The notes: a model not told the origin generated them from the sequence alone. Positions 28,521-40,627 are shown, numbered from the stretch's first letter. The stretch: DNA of 64,000 bases from Flammula alnicola (GCA_015499995.1 JADNRV010000001.1:868001-932000); one strand, 5' to 3'. Translations and numbers: made by a program.

Positions 28521-28742
28521 GACCAGGGTGATTGCAAAGAGCTTGAAGGAGACGTTCTATGAAACCGTAAGAAGAGTAAAAATCTAACATCTGAATTTAA
28601 AGAAAAGATTACACAACCTACCAGAAAGGGAGGACCAGGGTGTTTGGAAATACGCAGGTCTTGAAATTGAAGGAGATGTTCTATTATTTAATCCATAAGA
28701 TAAAAATCTAAACTCTAACAAAGAAAATTACACGACGTACCA
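28521..28742. repeat. Imperfect direct duplication of about 105 bp
   Basis: Both copies start GACCAGGGTG, contain TTGAAGGAGA(C/T)GTTCTAT and AAAAATCTAA, and end in ATTACACRACSTACC. Copy one is 28521-28622, copy two 28633-28742. On the minus strand each looks like a small intron (GTA... to ...ATAG) followed by an exon-like AAC(A/G)TCTCCTTCAA segment. Confidence 0.65.
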
Positions 28743-28806
28743 AACAAAAAAAAGCGAAGGATGACAAAAAAACAATCAAAGAATCGTGCACCCATGCGTG
28801 AACCAC

Positions 28807-30918
28807 CTAAATCCAACCAATCAAACGCGAAACCGTGAGCACAACGCCAACCCACACCAAACACGGCAGGACAGGGCTCCTCGGGTCAACCACCCACCCC
28901 CGCGCCTTGCCAAGCCACAAAACCAAAACCCATGCGTACCAGTTATTATTCAGCTGCTCGATCCAATGCACCACGAGCATGAGCCGGAGCCGCGCGCTGC
29001 GGATGGGGAGGAGCTTGGCCTTCTCGTGCTCCTCGATGGGCAGGACGAGCGCGACCCAGAAGGAGAAGAGCGCGGGGTCCGCGGGCATGGCGCCGTACGT
29101 CGAGGAGAGGCGCTGCACGACCCACGGGGCGGCGCCGCGTTGGAGGCGGTCGAGGAAGGCTTTGCAGGTGTCCATAAGCTCGGCGTTGGTGGGTTGGCGT
29201 GCGCGTGTGGGCGCGGTGGTGGGCAAAGAAGAAGCGCTGGAAGAGGGAGAAGTGACAGTGTTGGATCTCGAGGACGAGCTTGACGAGGCGGACGCTGATG
29301 ATGATGAGGAGCCAGTCAGCGTCGATGCTATTCGCCGGAGAAGCGGGCGGTCCGACGATGACGGCGAACTACTAGGCGCCGGCGCAGACACGTCTGTCTC
29401 TCCATCGTCGTCCACCACCAGCGTCTCCGTAATATCGTCCGGATAATCATCTATCCTGTAAGTATATCCATAAATATCTTTGTAACCTCGGGACCGCAGT
29501 GAACTCTGCGCACATACCTCTCGATCCTGCCAACCATATACCCGTCCAAGGTCCCCCTCTCTAGGATCCTAAAACGCGTCGAGCCCCAGGTTTCGACCAT
29601 GCTACGGCCGTCGGGGAGCATCTGGACGCTGCGGATCTCGAGCATGGTGCCGTAGTCAGCCTGGGGCGCGCCGGGCTTGGGAGACATGATCATGCCGAAA
29701 CGGGGGTAGGGCGACTCCAGGCAACGCCGTAGCATCAGACGGTATCTGACCGGGGTAGGGGTAGTTAGCGACGAGTGATTTATTTATGGTATGGCAACGC
29801 ACCTGGGCTCAAAGAAATGCAAGAGGGTGGGCACGCCGGGAAAGCTGAGGTTGCAGACGAATATAGGGGTATTGAGGCGGGCATGGCGCTCTTCCTCGTC
29901 GATAGCGGCGCCGCGCTCTTGGTAGAGTAAGGGGTAGGCCTTGAGAACTGGACCGAGGTAGGGTAAGCAAGGCATAGCGGGAAGGTCGGAGAGAGACTAC
30001 AGACTAATAGCCATGACGGTCTTGTTCACCGGCTGGTCTTGAAAGTAATAGCTAGGGAGCTCTTGTCTACATATAGGACAGGTGGTGTTGTGATCGAGGG
30101 AGCGTTGGAGGCATTTAGCGCAGTAGGTCTGTGATAGGCAAGAAAGCAAGGGGAGGATCGCAAGATGGTGAGCATAAACGCATAAAGGGACGGAAAGGAA
30201 GGGGACGGACGTGTTGACAGGGGGTGGTGACGGGTTGATAGAAGAGGACGTAGCAGATGTGGCAAGTAAGCTCTTCGAGAAGTTTCTTGTCAAACTCGGC
30301 GAGGAGGGTATCGGAGGAAGAGGCGTTGGCGTTGGTGGTGTCGGGGGTTGTGTTGTGGGGAATGAGAGGAACGTCTGAAGGGACGAGGCGATCGCGTGCG
30401 GCTACTGAGCGGAGATGGGAAAGCAAGTCTGGCTCGTCTTCCGAGGCATGGGGATCGTCGTCGTCGCTGTCGTGATTTGGGTGGTGGCGCTTATGGCGTT
30501 TGCGGGGACGATGAGACGAGTCGCGACGGAGAGGGGGTCGTGCAGAGGTTGTGGGCGTATCATCTTCAGAGTCTGTATCCGGGTCCGCAGGAGGCGAGAC
30601 TATACGCTGTTCTGTGCGGGAAACGAGGGATAGTATTTTGTTGAGAGTGACATCGGAGCGGTGTTCAGGTATGGGGATTTGCTGTTGAGGAACTGGATTT
30701 GGGGCAGGATTGAATTGGACGCGAGACTCTGGGGGTATACGAGGGCCTGCGGGAGGACCGGGAGCTTGGTTGCAGACGGGAACGGGACAGGACGAGGAGG
30801 GCGCTTGCAGATGGTGTTCGCAGAGAGAGTGACCGCAGTGAAGAGTGGTCGGATTCTGGAGTGTGTTATGGCAGAGAGTGCATTTGAGAAAGGGAAGGAG
30901 GTCAGAGGGAGTCACCAT
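28807..30918 (-). CDS. RING-finger and LON-domain protein (LONRF-type E3 ligase)
   Basis: It starts MVTPSDLLPFLKCTLC at 30918 with a partial N-terminal RING (CTLCHNTLQNPTTLHCGHSL). A basic/acidic linker leads to a full C3HC4 RING (LTCHICYVLFYQPVTTPCQH, then TYCAKCLQ and CPICRQEL). The LON substrate-binding domain follows (ARLNTPIFVCNLSFPGVPTL, then LHFFEPRYRLMLRRCLE, GTMLEIRSVQMLPDGRSMVE and TWGSTRFRILE), then a Ser-rich insert and a C-terminal helical part with two hydrophobic stretches (WYAWVLVLWLG and LVWVGVVLTVSRLIGWI). Introns join cleanly, for instance at EPR|YRL and MAI|ILKAY. In animals such proteins are ubiquitin ligases of the LONRF group; the hydrophobic C-terminus suggests membrane association in the fungal form. 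Confidence 0.87.
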
Positions 30919-31041
30919 TGTGCGCTGCTCTGAGAGAAAGAGAGAGCGCTTGAGTATATATGGCGCATTCCAAGATCTAGAGCATAGTATATAAATAGCG
31001 GGACAGGATCAGATCCCAGGATCAGATCAGTATGCTCCTTC
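30919..31041. promoter_or_regulatory. 123-bp bidirectional promoter with two TATA-like boxes
   Basis: The starts of the RING/LON gene (-) and the STB6-like gene (+) are only 123 bp apart. TATATAAATA at about 30988-30997 lies some 45 bp before the plus-strand ATG. A TATATA block near 30955-30960 lies about 40 bp before the minus-strand ATG. Between them and the plus gene GGATCAGATC occurs twice (31006-31027). Confidence 0.6.
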
Positions 31042-34000
31042 ATGTCCGACCACATCCTCCTCCTCCCTCATCACTTCATCCCTCAAAACAACTTTCTCAA
31101 AACAAGGCAACAAATCGAGATATCTCAGTATCAACTATACGCAGTCGAAAAGTGGATTCTTGAACGCAGACAGCATCATCTCCTTGTCGTATACACCGGC
31201 CATCCCCACCACAACATCACTCTCGATGCATTCCAGCCAAACCCCGACCTCTCCTCCGCCGATGCACAGGCCGCATGGGACACCACCATCGCTCTCCTCC
31301 GCGCAGACGGTGCAAAGCCAAAACAGACACCCTATGGCATCCTCATGGTCACATCCCTCGCCCACTTCCGCTCAGACTACACCATCGTCCAGATTCCTGC
31401 CGGTAACTATCTCCAGGTAAAGGACCAGCTCTACACCAACATAAACCTCCTCCGCATGGGCTGCAGTGGTCGCAGTGCACTCACTCTCGAGGACCCCAGC
31501 GACACCACCAAGGAACGCTTCATCTCTGCATACCACCTCCCCGAAAACACTGTCCACTGCCTCCCCTCTTTCGAAGGACTCCCTCTTCCTCCACCTCTCA
31601 TCCAGTCCCACTCCTACAACAACTCTCCAGGCTCCTCGTCCACCAAACCCATCCCCCAAACCGGCCTCGCACCCGCCAACACCCAGCCTTGGCGTTCCCC
31701 CGAAAAACCTCTATCTCACAGCTCAGCTTCGCTGCCCACACGCCCAGGAAAGGAAAAGGCCCTCGTCGGAAAGACCAAAGATCCCGCCACCTTCATCCCT
31801 ACCGTCCTCGAGCTCGTCAAGCTTGTCCAAGCCGGCCTAGCCATATTCGGCATGTACGGCTCTGACCCTTCCTCTCCTTTGTCCGTCCCCCCCAACATCG
31901 CCCTCGATGGTCTCCTCTGTGACCACACAGTCCAAGCCATTCGGAACTGGACAGCCCAAGTCGGAGCGCCCTGCGTCGGTCTCGGGGTACTTGTCATTCT
32001 TCTCTCTATTTTCTCAACTAACTAAACCAATATTACAGCCCACCGACCGCATAGCCGACCCACTCTTTGTCTCTGCCCTCCTTAGCCTTGTCCTCGCTAC
32101 CCGCAACAAGCTCGCATACCTAGGCTACTCCGCCGTACGTCTCCCGTCTTTCACGTGAATTGTAATAATAACCGTGACATCATCAGATCTTACCACGCGA
32201 CCCCTTCCTCTATCCACACGCCTTCTCCGTCGCCTTGACCGCCTACATCCAGTCCACCGCCCCGCCCTCCATCACACCCGCCATATCCACCGCACTCTCA
32301 CCTCCAACAAACCTCCACCACCACCACCACACATTGTCCTCGCCCCACCACGCCGTCCATGTCTCGACGCCCCTCATCCCATCCGCCCCACCACCGACCA
32401 ACTTGCTCTCTGCCGCGGCCGCGGCGGCAGCAGCAGCCGCAACATCCACCTCATCTCCGCCTTTACCCAACGCAACACTCGCAATAGGCGCTATCCTCAC
32501 ACGCGACACCGTCGACGCCATCTCCACCTCATACGACGCGAAACTGCGCAAAGTCCGGCACGTCCTCAAGAACAAGCTGTCCCCGTCCGCGCCGGGCATC
32601 GACTCGGACGGCGCGGAAGCGTCTGGCGTAGGCGGTGCGGACAGGGACCACCGCGAGCACCACCATCACCACCGCAGGAACACGCTGTCTCTCATGAGTC
32701 TGAGCGGGGGCGAGGAGCAGCTGCAGCAGCAGTTGCCCGCCACGCGGTCCACTTTGTCGCAAAGCGGGGGCGCCGGCCCAGTTGTGGTGGGCGCTGCGAG
32801 CCCGCCGACCGTCGGCGGCCAACTCTTGAGTGGCATCGCGAGTGGGCTGCGGGGCGGGAGTGCCGCGCTTGCCGGCGTAGGCGGTGACGGCGGCATGAAC
32901 GGCGACCCAGCCGCGCTGATGGCGCCCACCGCCGACCTGGCTGGCTTCGTGCTTTTCGTCGTTGGTAAGGGCGGCAGGGGCGGGAGCAGGCATATCAGGG
33001 ATAGTGCGCCGGGCGGTGGTGGTGGTGGTGTGTCGCGCCCGCGGGGCAAGGCGAAGCGCATGAGCCGGGATCTGGGCGGCAGCGGTAAGAGGGAGAGCGT
33101 GGATTTTGGGCTTGGGCTGGGGCTGAGTGGTGGTGGTGGTGCTGGGAACGTTGGGTACGCTTATGCACACGCGCTCCAGGAGAGGGAGCGGGATGGCGTC
33201 GTGGGTGGGAGCGTGAAGGCGCTCTGGAGCGGGCGCGTGGTGGAGTTGGTGAGGATGCGCGAGGAGGTGGAAGCGATGCTGGATGCTGGGCTCGGTTTGG
33301 GCGGTGGTGGTGCGACGAATGCGAGCAGCAGTCATCTGGATGGGAAGAGGTGGCGTGGGGGCCTTGCGGGTGGTGGAGAGCGCGATAGTCGGAGAGATAG
33401 AGCGAAACGCGGCACATCGCCTTCGGGTGTGGCGAGCGATGGGGATGAGTCCTGTCGGGATGGGGTTGGCGCTGGCGCGAGGCAGTATGATGGCCGCTCG
33501 ACGGAGGAGGAGAGTGATGCTTTTCCCAATCAGACCGTGGGGGCGGGTGGTAGTGGAAGCGTACACTCGTTTGGTGGGATGTGGGGTGGGCGAGTGCGCG
33601 GTAAGCTTGAGACGTGGACTGGGTATGTGTCGTTTTCCTCGTTTTTCTTAATTTCTCTTGTTATTTTTACTTCTTTTGTTATTTTGGTGTTTCCGGCATC
33701 TACGCCTCCGTCTGTTATTTTTATCAGCCTCACGCTATTCCCGTTCATTTGTAACGCCATCCTCCTTCTATCCCTCATCCATCCTCCTTGTCACTTTTGT
33801 CTCCATCGCACAATGCACATGCTGACATGTTTCATAGCCTAGGGCGCAAGAAACAACAGAGTGTCGACCTCAGCGCCAACTCCTCCGCTCTATCAGCGTC
33901 CCAGCATGCTAAAGGCAAGGAAAAGGAAAAAGAAAAAGAGGCCAGCCCGCAACTGCCATCCCAGCCGCAAACGTCGCAGCAGCAGCAACCGCAACCACAG

Positions 34001-35874
34001 CTGAGCAGGCTGGCCATTGGGAGCGGCTTCATGAGCCGGCGCGCGTCTTCGACGGGCAGGTCGACGATGGGGTCTAGGACGCAGTCACCGACCTTGCCGC
34101 CTATGGTGTTCTCGATGTGCGTTATTTTTAGTTGTCTAATTTTATGCTGTGGAAAAACGGCCTTGCTAATTTTAAATTACTCTTTTATTCATGGATAATT
34201 TTAGGGATGCAGAGCGGGATCCGGACGACGACGACTTGCTCAGCAGCGGACAGGTGTCGCCTCTCAGTGAGTTTTTCGGTTCTCGCGAGTCCTCTATGGG
34301 TGGTTGCATTTCTCATTTTTTTTCGAATTGCGTTTTATCGTTTAAAGGCGACTCCCGTCCCAATCCATTCAGCATGCTCACCCATACGGCGTCCGGCGCC
34401 AGCTCGAGCACGAATCTTGCGGGCCTGTCGGCGCAGGAGTATGAGCGCACTCTCACCAAGTTCCTCAGCCAGAAGCGGCCGTGGGCGCGCAGGCGCCTGA
34501 CGCCGGCTGCGAGGGTGGCGAGCTGGGCGGATCCGGTGAGTGCGCGAGATAGTGGTGGAGGAGAGCGCGGAGGAGAGGAGGGTATGCAGGAGGATGAGGC
34601 TGGGCAGCTAAAAGAGCCCGCCAAGGGCAGAGCGGGGGTGTCGGATGAGGAGGTTGAGGAGGAGAGCGATGTCAGTCGGAATGGTGCCGCGCAGTGGAAG
34701 AGGAAGGAGAAGGCGCGCTTCCATAGTTTGTTGAGCGTCGTTGATGACTCTGGTGTCCTTGTCGAGGAGCCGTTGGAGAGCTCGGATTACGAGGAGGATG
34801 ATGAGGCGGAGGAGGAGTACAACGAGGAGGGCGTGGTGTATGAGGCTAAGGCGGTCGGGTTCGATCCTCGTCGGTAAGCTCTGTCTGTCATTTTGGATGT
34901 GTGGGCGCAGGTACTGAACTAGTTGTTTGGCTTTCGCTTGGGCAGACGCCGCAGTTTCCATGATTTGGACACGTTTAGGAATATTGAAGTGTTATCGCCT
35001 GAGCGGATGGGGATGGATGTCGAGCTTTGCGGCGAGCTTCTGACTATGTGGCGCAGAGAAGAGCACCTGCGGAACGTCATTGCGTGTGTTCGAGTAAGCA
35101 TCAAACTCAATTCCTCATGCGAATCATAAATATTAAAAGCCTATCTACGCGTAGCTTTTCAGCGGCTCTTTATCCAACACCAACACATCGCTGCGGGAGC
35201 ACTACGAATCGCACCAAGACGTCCTGCAGGAGATTAACGACCGCTCCATCGTCCTTGCCGAACTCGACGTGGAGAATGTCAAAGTCAGCAAGATCTTCCA
35301 GGCTACCAACACCCTGCGCTACGAGTCGGAGCAGTTCAGCACCCACGACCTGTGGCAGACCGCCAGCCCATCGCGGCGCAAAGTGTTCGAGCTGCGCGAA
35401 AAGGTGTTTGGCGCTGGGGGCCGGCGTCTCCGCGCGGGCGTGCATGGCGCGCATGGGCCGTACAACCGCCTGCAGTGGACGCTGGACGGGCAGGAGCGGC
35501 TGGTCGACCAGCTCGGGCGCACGGAGAGCGAGGCGGAGGAGGAGAGCGGGCTGGAGCGTGTGGCGTATGAGCGCCCGCCCGAGGCCGCGGAGGTGAGCGA
35601 GGAGGATATGGTGGCGCATCCGATTATTAAGCCGATGTGGCTGCTGCGGTTCTTTACGAGCTGGGGTGCGCGATGGAGTGCGGCGACGAGTGGGGCGGCT
35701 GTGCCTGCTGTGGTTGGTACGGTGTCGGGTAAGGAGGACGAGCAGAAGGAGACGCCCTCGCCTGCCTCTGTTGGGGCGGAGAAGGCGTCTGGGAGTCTGA
35801 GTCCCGCGTCTGGGGGCGAGAAACAGATTCGCCATGAGCTGGATAGGATTCCAAGCCGCTCTGCGTCACATTGA
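31042..35874 (+). CDS. STB6-like large protein (putative Sin3-binding family)
   Basis: It starts MSDHILLLPHHFIPQNNFLK. The first 230 residues form a compact domain (ISQYQLYAVEKWILERRQ, HHLLVVYTGHPHHNITLDAF, then TSLAHFRSDYTIVQIPAGNY) that resembles the N-terminal domain of yeast Stb2/Stb6. A long low-complexity middle follows, with His and Ala runs and many Gly. The C-terminal part is ordered again (SAQEYERTLTKFLSQKRPWA, then ELLTMWRREEHLRNVIACVR and helical LREHYESHQDVLQEINDR). Introns were resolved near 31990, 32130, 33620, 34110, 34265, 34875 and 35095; stop TGA 35872-35874. Yeast Stb2/Stb6 were found as Sin3-interacting proteins, so a chromatin role is possible, but the family call is from memory of a weak resemblance. 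Confidence 0.65.
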
Positions 35875-36144
35875 GCGTTTGAGGAAAAAGTTGTACCACC
35901 ATCGCCACCACTAGCAACTAACGACTGCATTCAAAAACGTATACAAGATGTATTCTATCCATTAACAACAACTGATACCACACTGGCTATGCAAAGCAGA
36001 ATACATCGATACCATGTACTTCAATAAATATATTATGGACAGATTTATATATGTAATGTATAGTTTGAGAAAAACGAATCACAAATAAAATATTTGTTGC
36101 TTTCGTCTTTCTAGGGTTTTTGCGGTGTGGAGGTTGTGGGCTGA

Positions 36145-37653
36145 TTATTTGCGGATGACTTTGCCCTGCGATTTTCGAAGCGTGCGTTTACGCTCTTTCT
36201 CGATTTCCTGAAAAGGATCGTTGACGTAATAAGATACCGTACTTTTATCGAGCAGAAACGATAATACCTTCTTCTGGTCCGCGGCACTGAGCTTGGAGAT
36301 GCGCTCCTCCTCAGCCTTGCGCTTAGCTGCAGCCTTGGCATCCAGAGCCTGTAATAAGAAACATTATTAATGACCAAAAAAAAAAGGCTTTGGACAAACC
36401 TCTTCCTTTTGCTCTTTCTCAGCGTCGTCCTTGATACTCTTGTCCACATCCTCTCTGGCTTTCCTGAGTTTGGTCTTCGTTTCCGGTCGAAGGCTGACCC
36501 TGTTTAATGAGTCGACCAGCTGGAACATGGCGCTGACAAGAGGAGTAACATCGGCAATGTGGTCAGAAGAAGAGGCGTTGAGGCTGAGAATGACGTGTTT
36601 TTCGCGCTCTTCAGCTGGAATGAGCTTCTCGGGACGCTCTCGTGGCTGATCAGTGATCTATGTCATGGAGAGGAGGTTAGTTGTGAAAGTTCAGGAGAGA
36701 AGTGACATGGACAAACAGAGAGGGACCGGAAATAGGGCAAGATCTTGGGATCTGAGAGAACCTTGACAAGGGAGAAATTGCCGATGGGCTTGAGGAGGTT
36801 CTCTGTGACGTCCGCGAATTCTGGAATTGCCAGTTATTCAAGATCCAAAAGTCACACGAGCAGGAATGAATTAGCATACCCGTCATGACGAGGAGAGTGG
36901 AGGGGAGAGCTGGGTTCTCAGTAGTCCTAGGAAATGTCTATACAGAGTTTAGAGGTAGCGTTCATCATTGACAAAGATACCCACGCACTAAATCCCATCG
37001 GTTGGTCTTGACAGACAAGAGCTCGTCCTTTGCGACGACGGCCCACACAAAGTTATCGTGAAGAGCACCAGGCGCGAGCTTGAAGTCGAGCTGGATATCA
37101 TCGACGGGGCGGTAATGCAAGTCGATGAGAGTCTTGCCGATCTGGAATGCCCACTGGAAGAGATCATGACGTGGCCGCAGCGTGAAGATAGTGTGCAGAG
37201 AAGCGACATTGCGGCGTCCGGTGGAGAAGTTGAACGAGTCGGAGTAGCCATCTTGAGTAAGCCCTCCCTTGGACTGGGGTCTGGAGAACTGTTGCTGGTA
37301 AATTGGGAGATGTACCGAAAGCCTTTTAGGGGGGTATATGGTCAGTGTTGAACCGCGTCAGACGCGTCAGAGATAGGGACGAACCATTTCTTTGCCTTGT
37401 TGGCGTTCACGGTGGAGCCCCAGTACCAGAATGCAACGTAAAAAAGGACAAAGAGAGCGAGAAATGCCTCAGTTTTAAGTACTGTGAGACAGGGATGAAT
37501 TTAGCACTGATTATACTCGGAGATAGACGCATGGAACATACACGCTGGCCTGAAGACGAGAAGCTTCCACCTGAGCTGCCAGCCATCGTATTCCTCTGGG
37601 GTAACGACGGGAGGAGGAGTGATAGTGGTCAGAAACTGGTTCAAGAAGGACAT
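36145..37653 (-). CDS. CCDC47/PAT-complex-like ER membrane protein (DUF1682)
   Basis: It starts MSFLNQFLTTITPPPVVTPE at 37653. One transmembrane segment (AFLALFVLFYVAFWYWG) lies near residues 40-60. A folded cytosolic domain follows (GYSDSFNFSTGRRNVASL, HTIFTLRPRHDLFQWAFQIG, then DNFVWAVVAKDELLSVKTNR and TNRWDLTFPRTTE). The end is a Lys/Glu-rich coiled coil (REDVDKSIKDDAEKEQKEEA, ending TLRKSQGKVIRK, TAA 36147-36145). This matches the order in human CCDC47, an ER protein that helps insert multi-pass membrane proteins and affects ER calcium. Short introns separate the exons. The next gene starts about 200 bp away on the other strand, implying a shared promoter. Confidence 0.83.
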
Positions 37654-37859
37654 TCTTGACTTTCGGTGTAAGCAGGTGTGGGGTGAGGAAGAAGGCTGCT
37701 ATTCGGACCGGCAATTTCCGAGGATATGGTCGATCATCAACCGTTTCTGCTTTACTTTTATCGCAACAGATGCTTTCGCGTTTTGCAGGATTACCTACCT
37801 ACCTTTGCCATGCCGTGTCCCTATAGGTCCTCTCTTGATGCATAACCACCACAGTCACA
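37654..37859. promoter_or_regulatory. Divergent promoter, CCDC47-like gene and small unknown gene
   Basis: Only 206 bp separate the two starts. The part from 37740 to 37840 is pyrimidine-rich on the plus strand, as often seen just upstream of basidiomycete genes. No specific sites were assigned. Confidence 0.45.
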
Positions 37860-38432
37860 ATGGCCTCTGAAGATGTCGAACCTCGTCTCCTCCCATTAGA
37901 CATCAACGCAGTATGTTATATCTCCCTTGTCCATACCCCTCCAACTCACAGTGCCCAGGTAACTACCACAGATTTCGGAACATTCGTCACGGACATCTTG
38001 GCGCGTGATGTGCGCTCTTCCGACGCCTCGACGATCAACCAGGGTGTCCTCCGGCAGTGCATAAACCTCGCCTCGTCGTTCCTCGTCACGGATACCACCA
38101 CCAATCCAGAACGTGGCATCTCGACCTGGTTCGCTGGCCTGAGCCGCCTCATCGACCTCGTCGTCGTTCTCCACAAGCGCGATGAGCTCGAGCTCGAGAC
38201 TATCAGCGCCGCCTCGCGAGCCTGCTCGGAGTGCTGGACCGCGGCCGGCAACTGGAGAGGGCTCGACGAGTGCAAAAACCGCGTCCGCGATATCGGCGGG
38301 AAGCTCAAGAAAATAATGGACGCTAATGGGAGGACTTACCGAGGTAACAATTCCTGTCCTGCTTCGTCAGCAACTGTTCCTTCTGATACCCTTTCCTTGT
38401 GGGCTCTAGGCGAACGCGTTTATGCACCCTGA
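37860..38432 (+). CDS. Small conserved-looking protein of unknown function
   Basis: It starts MASEDVEPRLLPLDINA. After one intron it continues VTTTDFGTFVTDILARDVRS, then LINE-like helical text (RQCINLASSFLVTDTTT, STWFAGLSRLIDLVVVLHKR, SRACSECWTAAGNWRGLDEC). The protein is about 155-175 residues, helical, soluble, with a few Cys and Trp. I do not recognise the family. A second possible intron at 38344-38409 is exactly 66 nt and open in frame, so spliced and unspliced forms would both end GERVYAP before TGA. It shares a promoter region with the CCDC47-like gene and is tail-to-tail with the glucose-6-phosphate dehydrogenase gene. Confidence 0.7.
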   Translation: MASEDVEPRLLPLDINAVCYISLVHTPPTHSAQVTTTDFGTFVTDILARDVRSSDASTINQGVLRQCINLASSFLVTDTTTNPERGISTWFAGLSRLIDLVVVLHKRDELELETISAASRACSECWTAAGNWRGLDECKNRVRDIGGKLKKIMDANGRTYRGNNSCPASSATVPSDTLSLWALGERVYAP

Positions 38433-38758
38433 CATTTGCAATGGGTCTTTTTTCTTCAACTTGTTTTCCTTGTCAACACTTCCCTGTCACATAATCTCTA
38501 TATCAAAAGTTTGTAATATACCTTGTAAAGCTTGACTCATTTTGTCTTTCTGATTCTAGACCTCGCCTCCTTCCGCGTACGGGCTTAGTGTGCTGCTACA
38601 CTCAATAACATGCTATAATATCATTTCTAATTGGGGTACTGTTTACACGATTTGCATATTGGTTAATTACATTTACAGGGCAGCCATATTGGTAATGGGC
38701 CAGAAGCTGCGAAAACGGTTGTCAGATAAGGCGATCACCAGTGCAAACACAAAACGTA
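38433..38758. other. Tail-to-tail intergenic region
   Basis: About 325 bp, AT-rich, between two convergent stops. It should contain both 3' ends. No repeat or gene was seen. Confidence 0.45.
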
Positions 38759-40627
38759 CTAGGCGTCAGCATTTCGTTTATATCCATATTTCGCGATGAA
38801 AGCATCTAATTCTTTCGGACCTCTCGATCCGTAGGGGTAAGGGACAGGATGCGGGCGGGGACCATTCTGACCGTCGATCCAGTGGAGGATGGGTGTGAAA
38901 ATCTGGCCGGAAAAAGACCATCAGCAAAACATTTTCGTGTCAATGCTAAATTCCATCCACCTTCCAAGCGACGTCTAGCTCGTCATGACGCACGAAATTC
39001 GAGTGATCTCCGCGGAGAGCGTCAAGGATGAGCGCCTCGTAAGCCTCCGGGATTTTCGCTTCCAAGAAACGTCTCTTATATGTCAGGTCCATTTCTGTTG
39101 GGATGGCACGGGTGTACAATCCGGGTGTCTTCGAGTTCAATTTCAGATATACGGCTTCGTTGGGTTGAATGCGGATGACAAGCTCATTGCGCGCGATATC
39201 CTTGAAAATTCCTTGGGTAACGTCCTTAAACTGGATGCGGACTTCGACCTTGCTTTCGTTGAGAGCTAACATAGAATTTCTTAGTCGCTGTGTATTCCCT
39301 TAGCCGAAGAGCTGCAAACCTTTTCCAGCTTTCAGGATGAAAGGAACGCCTTCCCATCTTGGGTTGTGGATCCACAACGTTGTGGCGGCAAAAGTTGGGC
39401 AACCAGACTTGGGGGGTACAGTGTTGTCATCAAGATACCCAGGCTTTCCATTTGCAGCGACATATTGGCCCAAAAGTGTGTCGCTTCTCTCGATGGGAGG
39501 AATACAACGAAGCACTTTCACCTATAATTTGTATGCGCCTCGTTGAGTTTTTCTAAATATATCACGACAAAGACGCGTCATACCTTTTCATCACGAATAT
39601 CCTCTGCTGCGAACGAGACAGGTCGCTCCATGGTCAAGACACTGAGGACCTGCAATAAATCTAGAATTCATTCAGTGAAAAACAAGACTAGAGCGTCATT
39701 AGAGAGGGACAGATACTTACGGTTCTGGAGGACATCACGGATGATCCCGAACTCATCGAAATAGCCTCCTCGGCCCTCGGTACCAAAAGGCTCCTTGAAG
39801 GTGATTTGAACATTACTGACGGAGTTCTTATCCCATGCGGCGCCCATGGCAATGTTAGCAAATCGGAGCACGAGGAGGTTCTTCACCATCTCCTTGCCAA
39901 GATAGTGGTCGATACGGAACGTCTCGTCCTCTGTCCAGTACTGCTTGACGGTGTTGAGGAGCACTCGCGCAGAGTCAAGGTCTTTGCCGAACGGCTTCTC
40001 GATGATAATGCGGTTGACGCCCGCCTTACCGTTGTAGCAGCACTCTTTGAGATGTTTGGACACGGGGATGAAGACGGTTGGGGGTAGGGCAAGATAAAAG
40101 ATGCGGTTTCGTTCTTTGGATTGGTAGGACGCTTCGATCTCTTCGAGGTGGCTCTTGAGCTGCAAGAAGGACTCGCTGTCGTCGTACCCTCCAGCAACGT
40201 AGGAGAGGATCTTCTTGAATGCCTCGACGGCGTTGGCGATATCCTTGTTATCGTCAATGCCCTTGATGTACGACGTTGCGCGCTTATCGAACTCGGGCTT
40301 GTCCATTTTTGTTCTGGCGTATCCTACGATTTTGCAATCGCGTGGAAGAAAGCCCTGGCGGAAAAGTGCAAAGAGTGCCGGCAGTGTCTAGAAAGATCAC
40401 ACATTTTAATTAGAGACAGCTCAATTCCGAAAAGATGCACGTAATTACTTTCTTCTTCGCAAGGTCACCAGAGGCACCGAGCACTGCAGAGGAGGTTGGA
40501 TATCAGAGAAAGGGATGGACAAAAAAGTCGGGGGATACAGACCTACGATGATGGTGTTATCCTTGAGATCATCGTGGGCGGTCTCCATGGAAGGGATGGT
40601 GCCCGACATCGAGCGTTCGCGAGGCAT
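38759..40627 (-). CDS. zwf1: Glucose-6-phosphate 1-dehydrogenase
   Basis: It starts [20 protein letters not shown] at 40627. The NADP-binding motif [13 protein letters not shown] is formed across the first intron. The substrate-binding and catalytic motif [20 protein letters not shown] is intact, as are [13 protein letters not shown] and [20 protein letters not shown]. The C-terminal part reads [20 protein letters not shown] and ends KRNADA with a TAG at 38761-38759. Length is near the usual 510 residues. The enzyme makes 6-phosphogluconolactone and NADPH in the first step of the oxidative pentose phosphate pathway, in the cytosol. It is head-to-head with the THOC5-like gene, about 200 bp away. 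Confidence 0.95.

Larger units (their letters stand above)
26957..28806. other. Gene-poor stretch with simple repeats and a duplicated segment
   Basis: About 1.85 kb without a gene that I can support. 27100-27760 is moderately GC-rich with short frames only. 27900-28260 is purine-rich with GAAAGGAC-type repeats near 28190-28215. 28320-28425 holds ATGG-rich microsatellite. 28521-28622 and 28633-28742 are an imperfect direct duplication. It may include the 3' untranslated part of the minus-strand RING/LON gene. Confidence 0.5.

Noticed and set aside
28302..28590. Hydrophobic minus-strand frame (leucine, histidine and serine rich)
   Set aside because: It runs through ATGG microsatellite and has no splice-linked neighbours; the composition explains it.
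29000..29446. Plus-strand frames opposite the RING/LON gene
   Set aside because: They mirror the minus-strand Ser-rich and helical coding region and show no domain.
32174..33842. Several long frames in both directions inside the STB6-like gene
   Set aside because: They are shadows caused by high GC in the low-complexity middle. Only the frame joined by introns to the conserved ends is kept.
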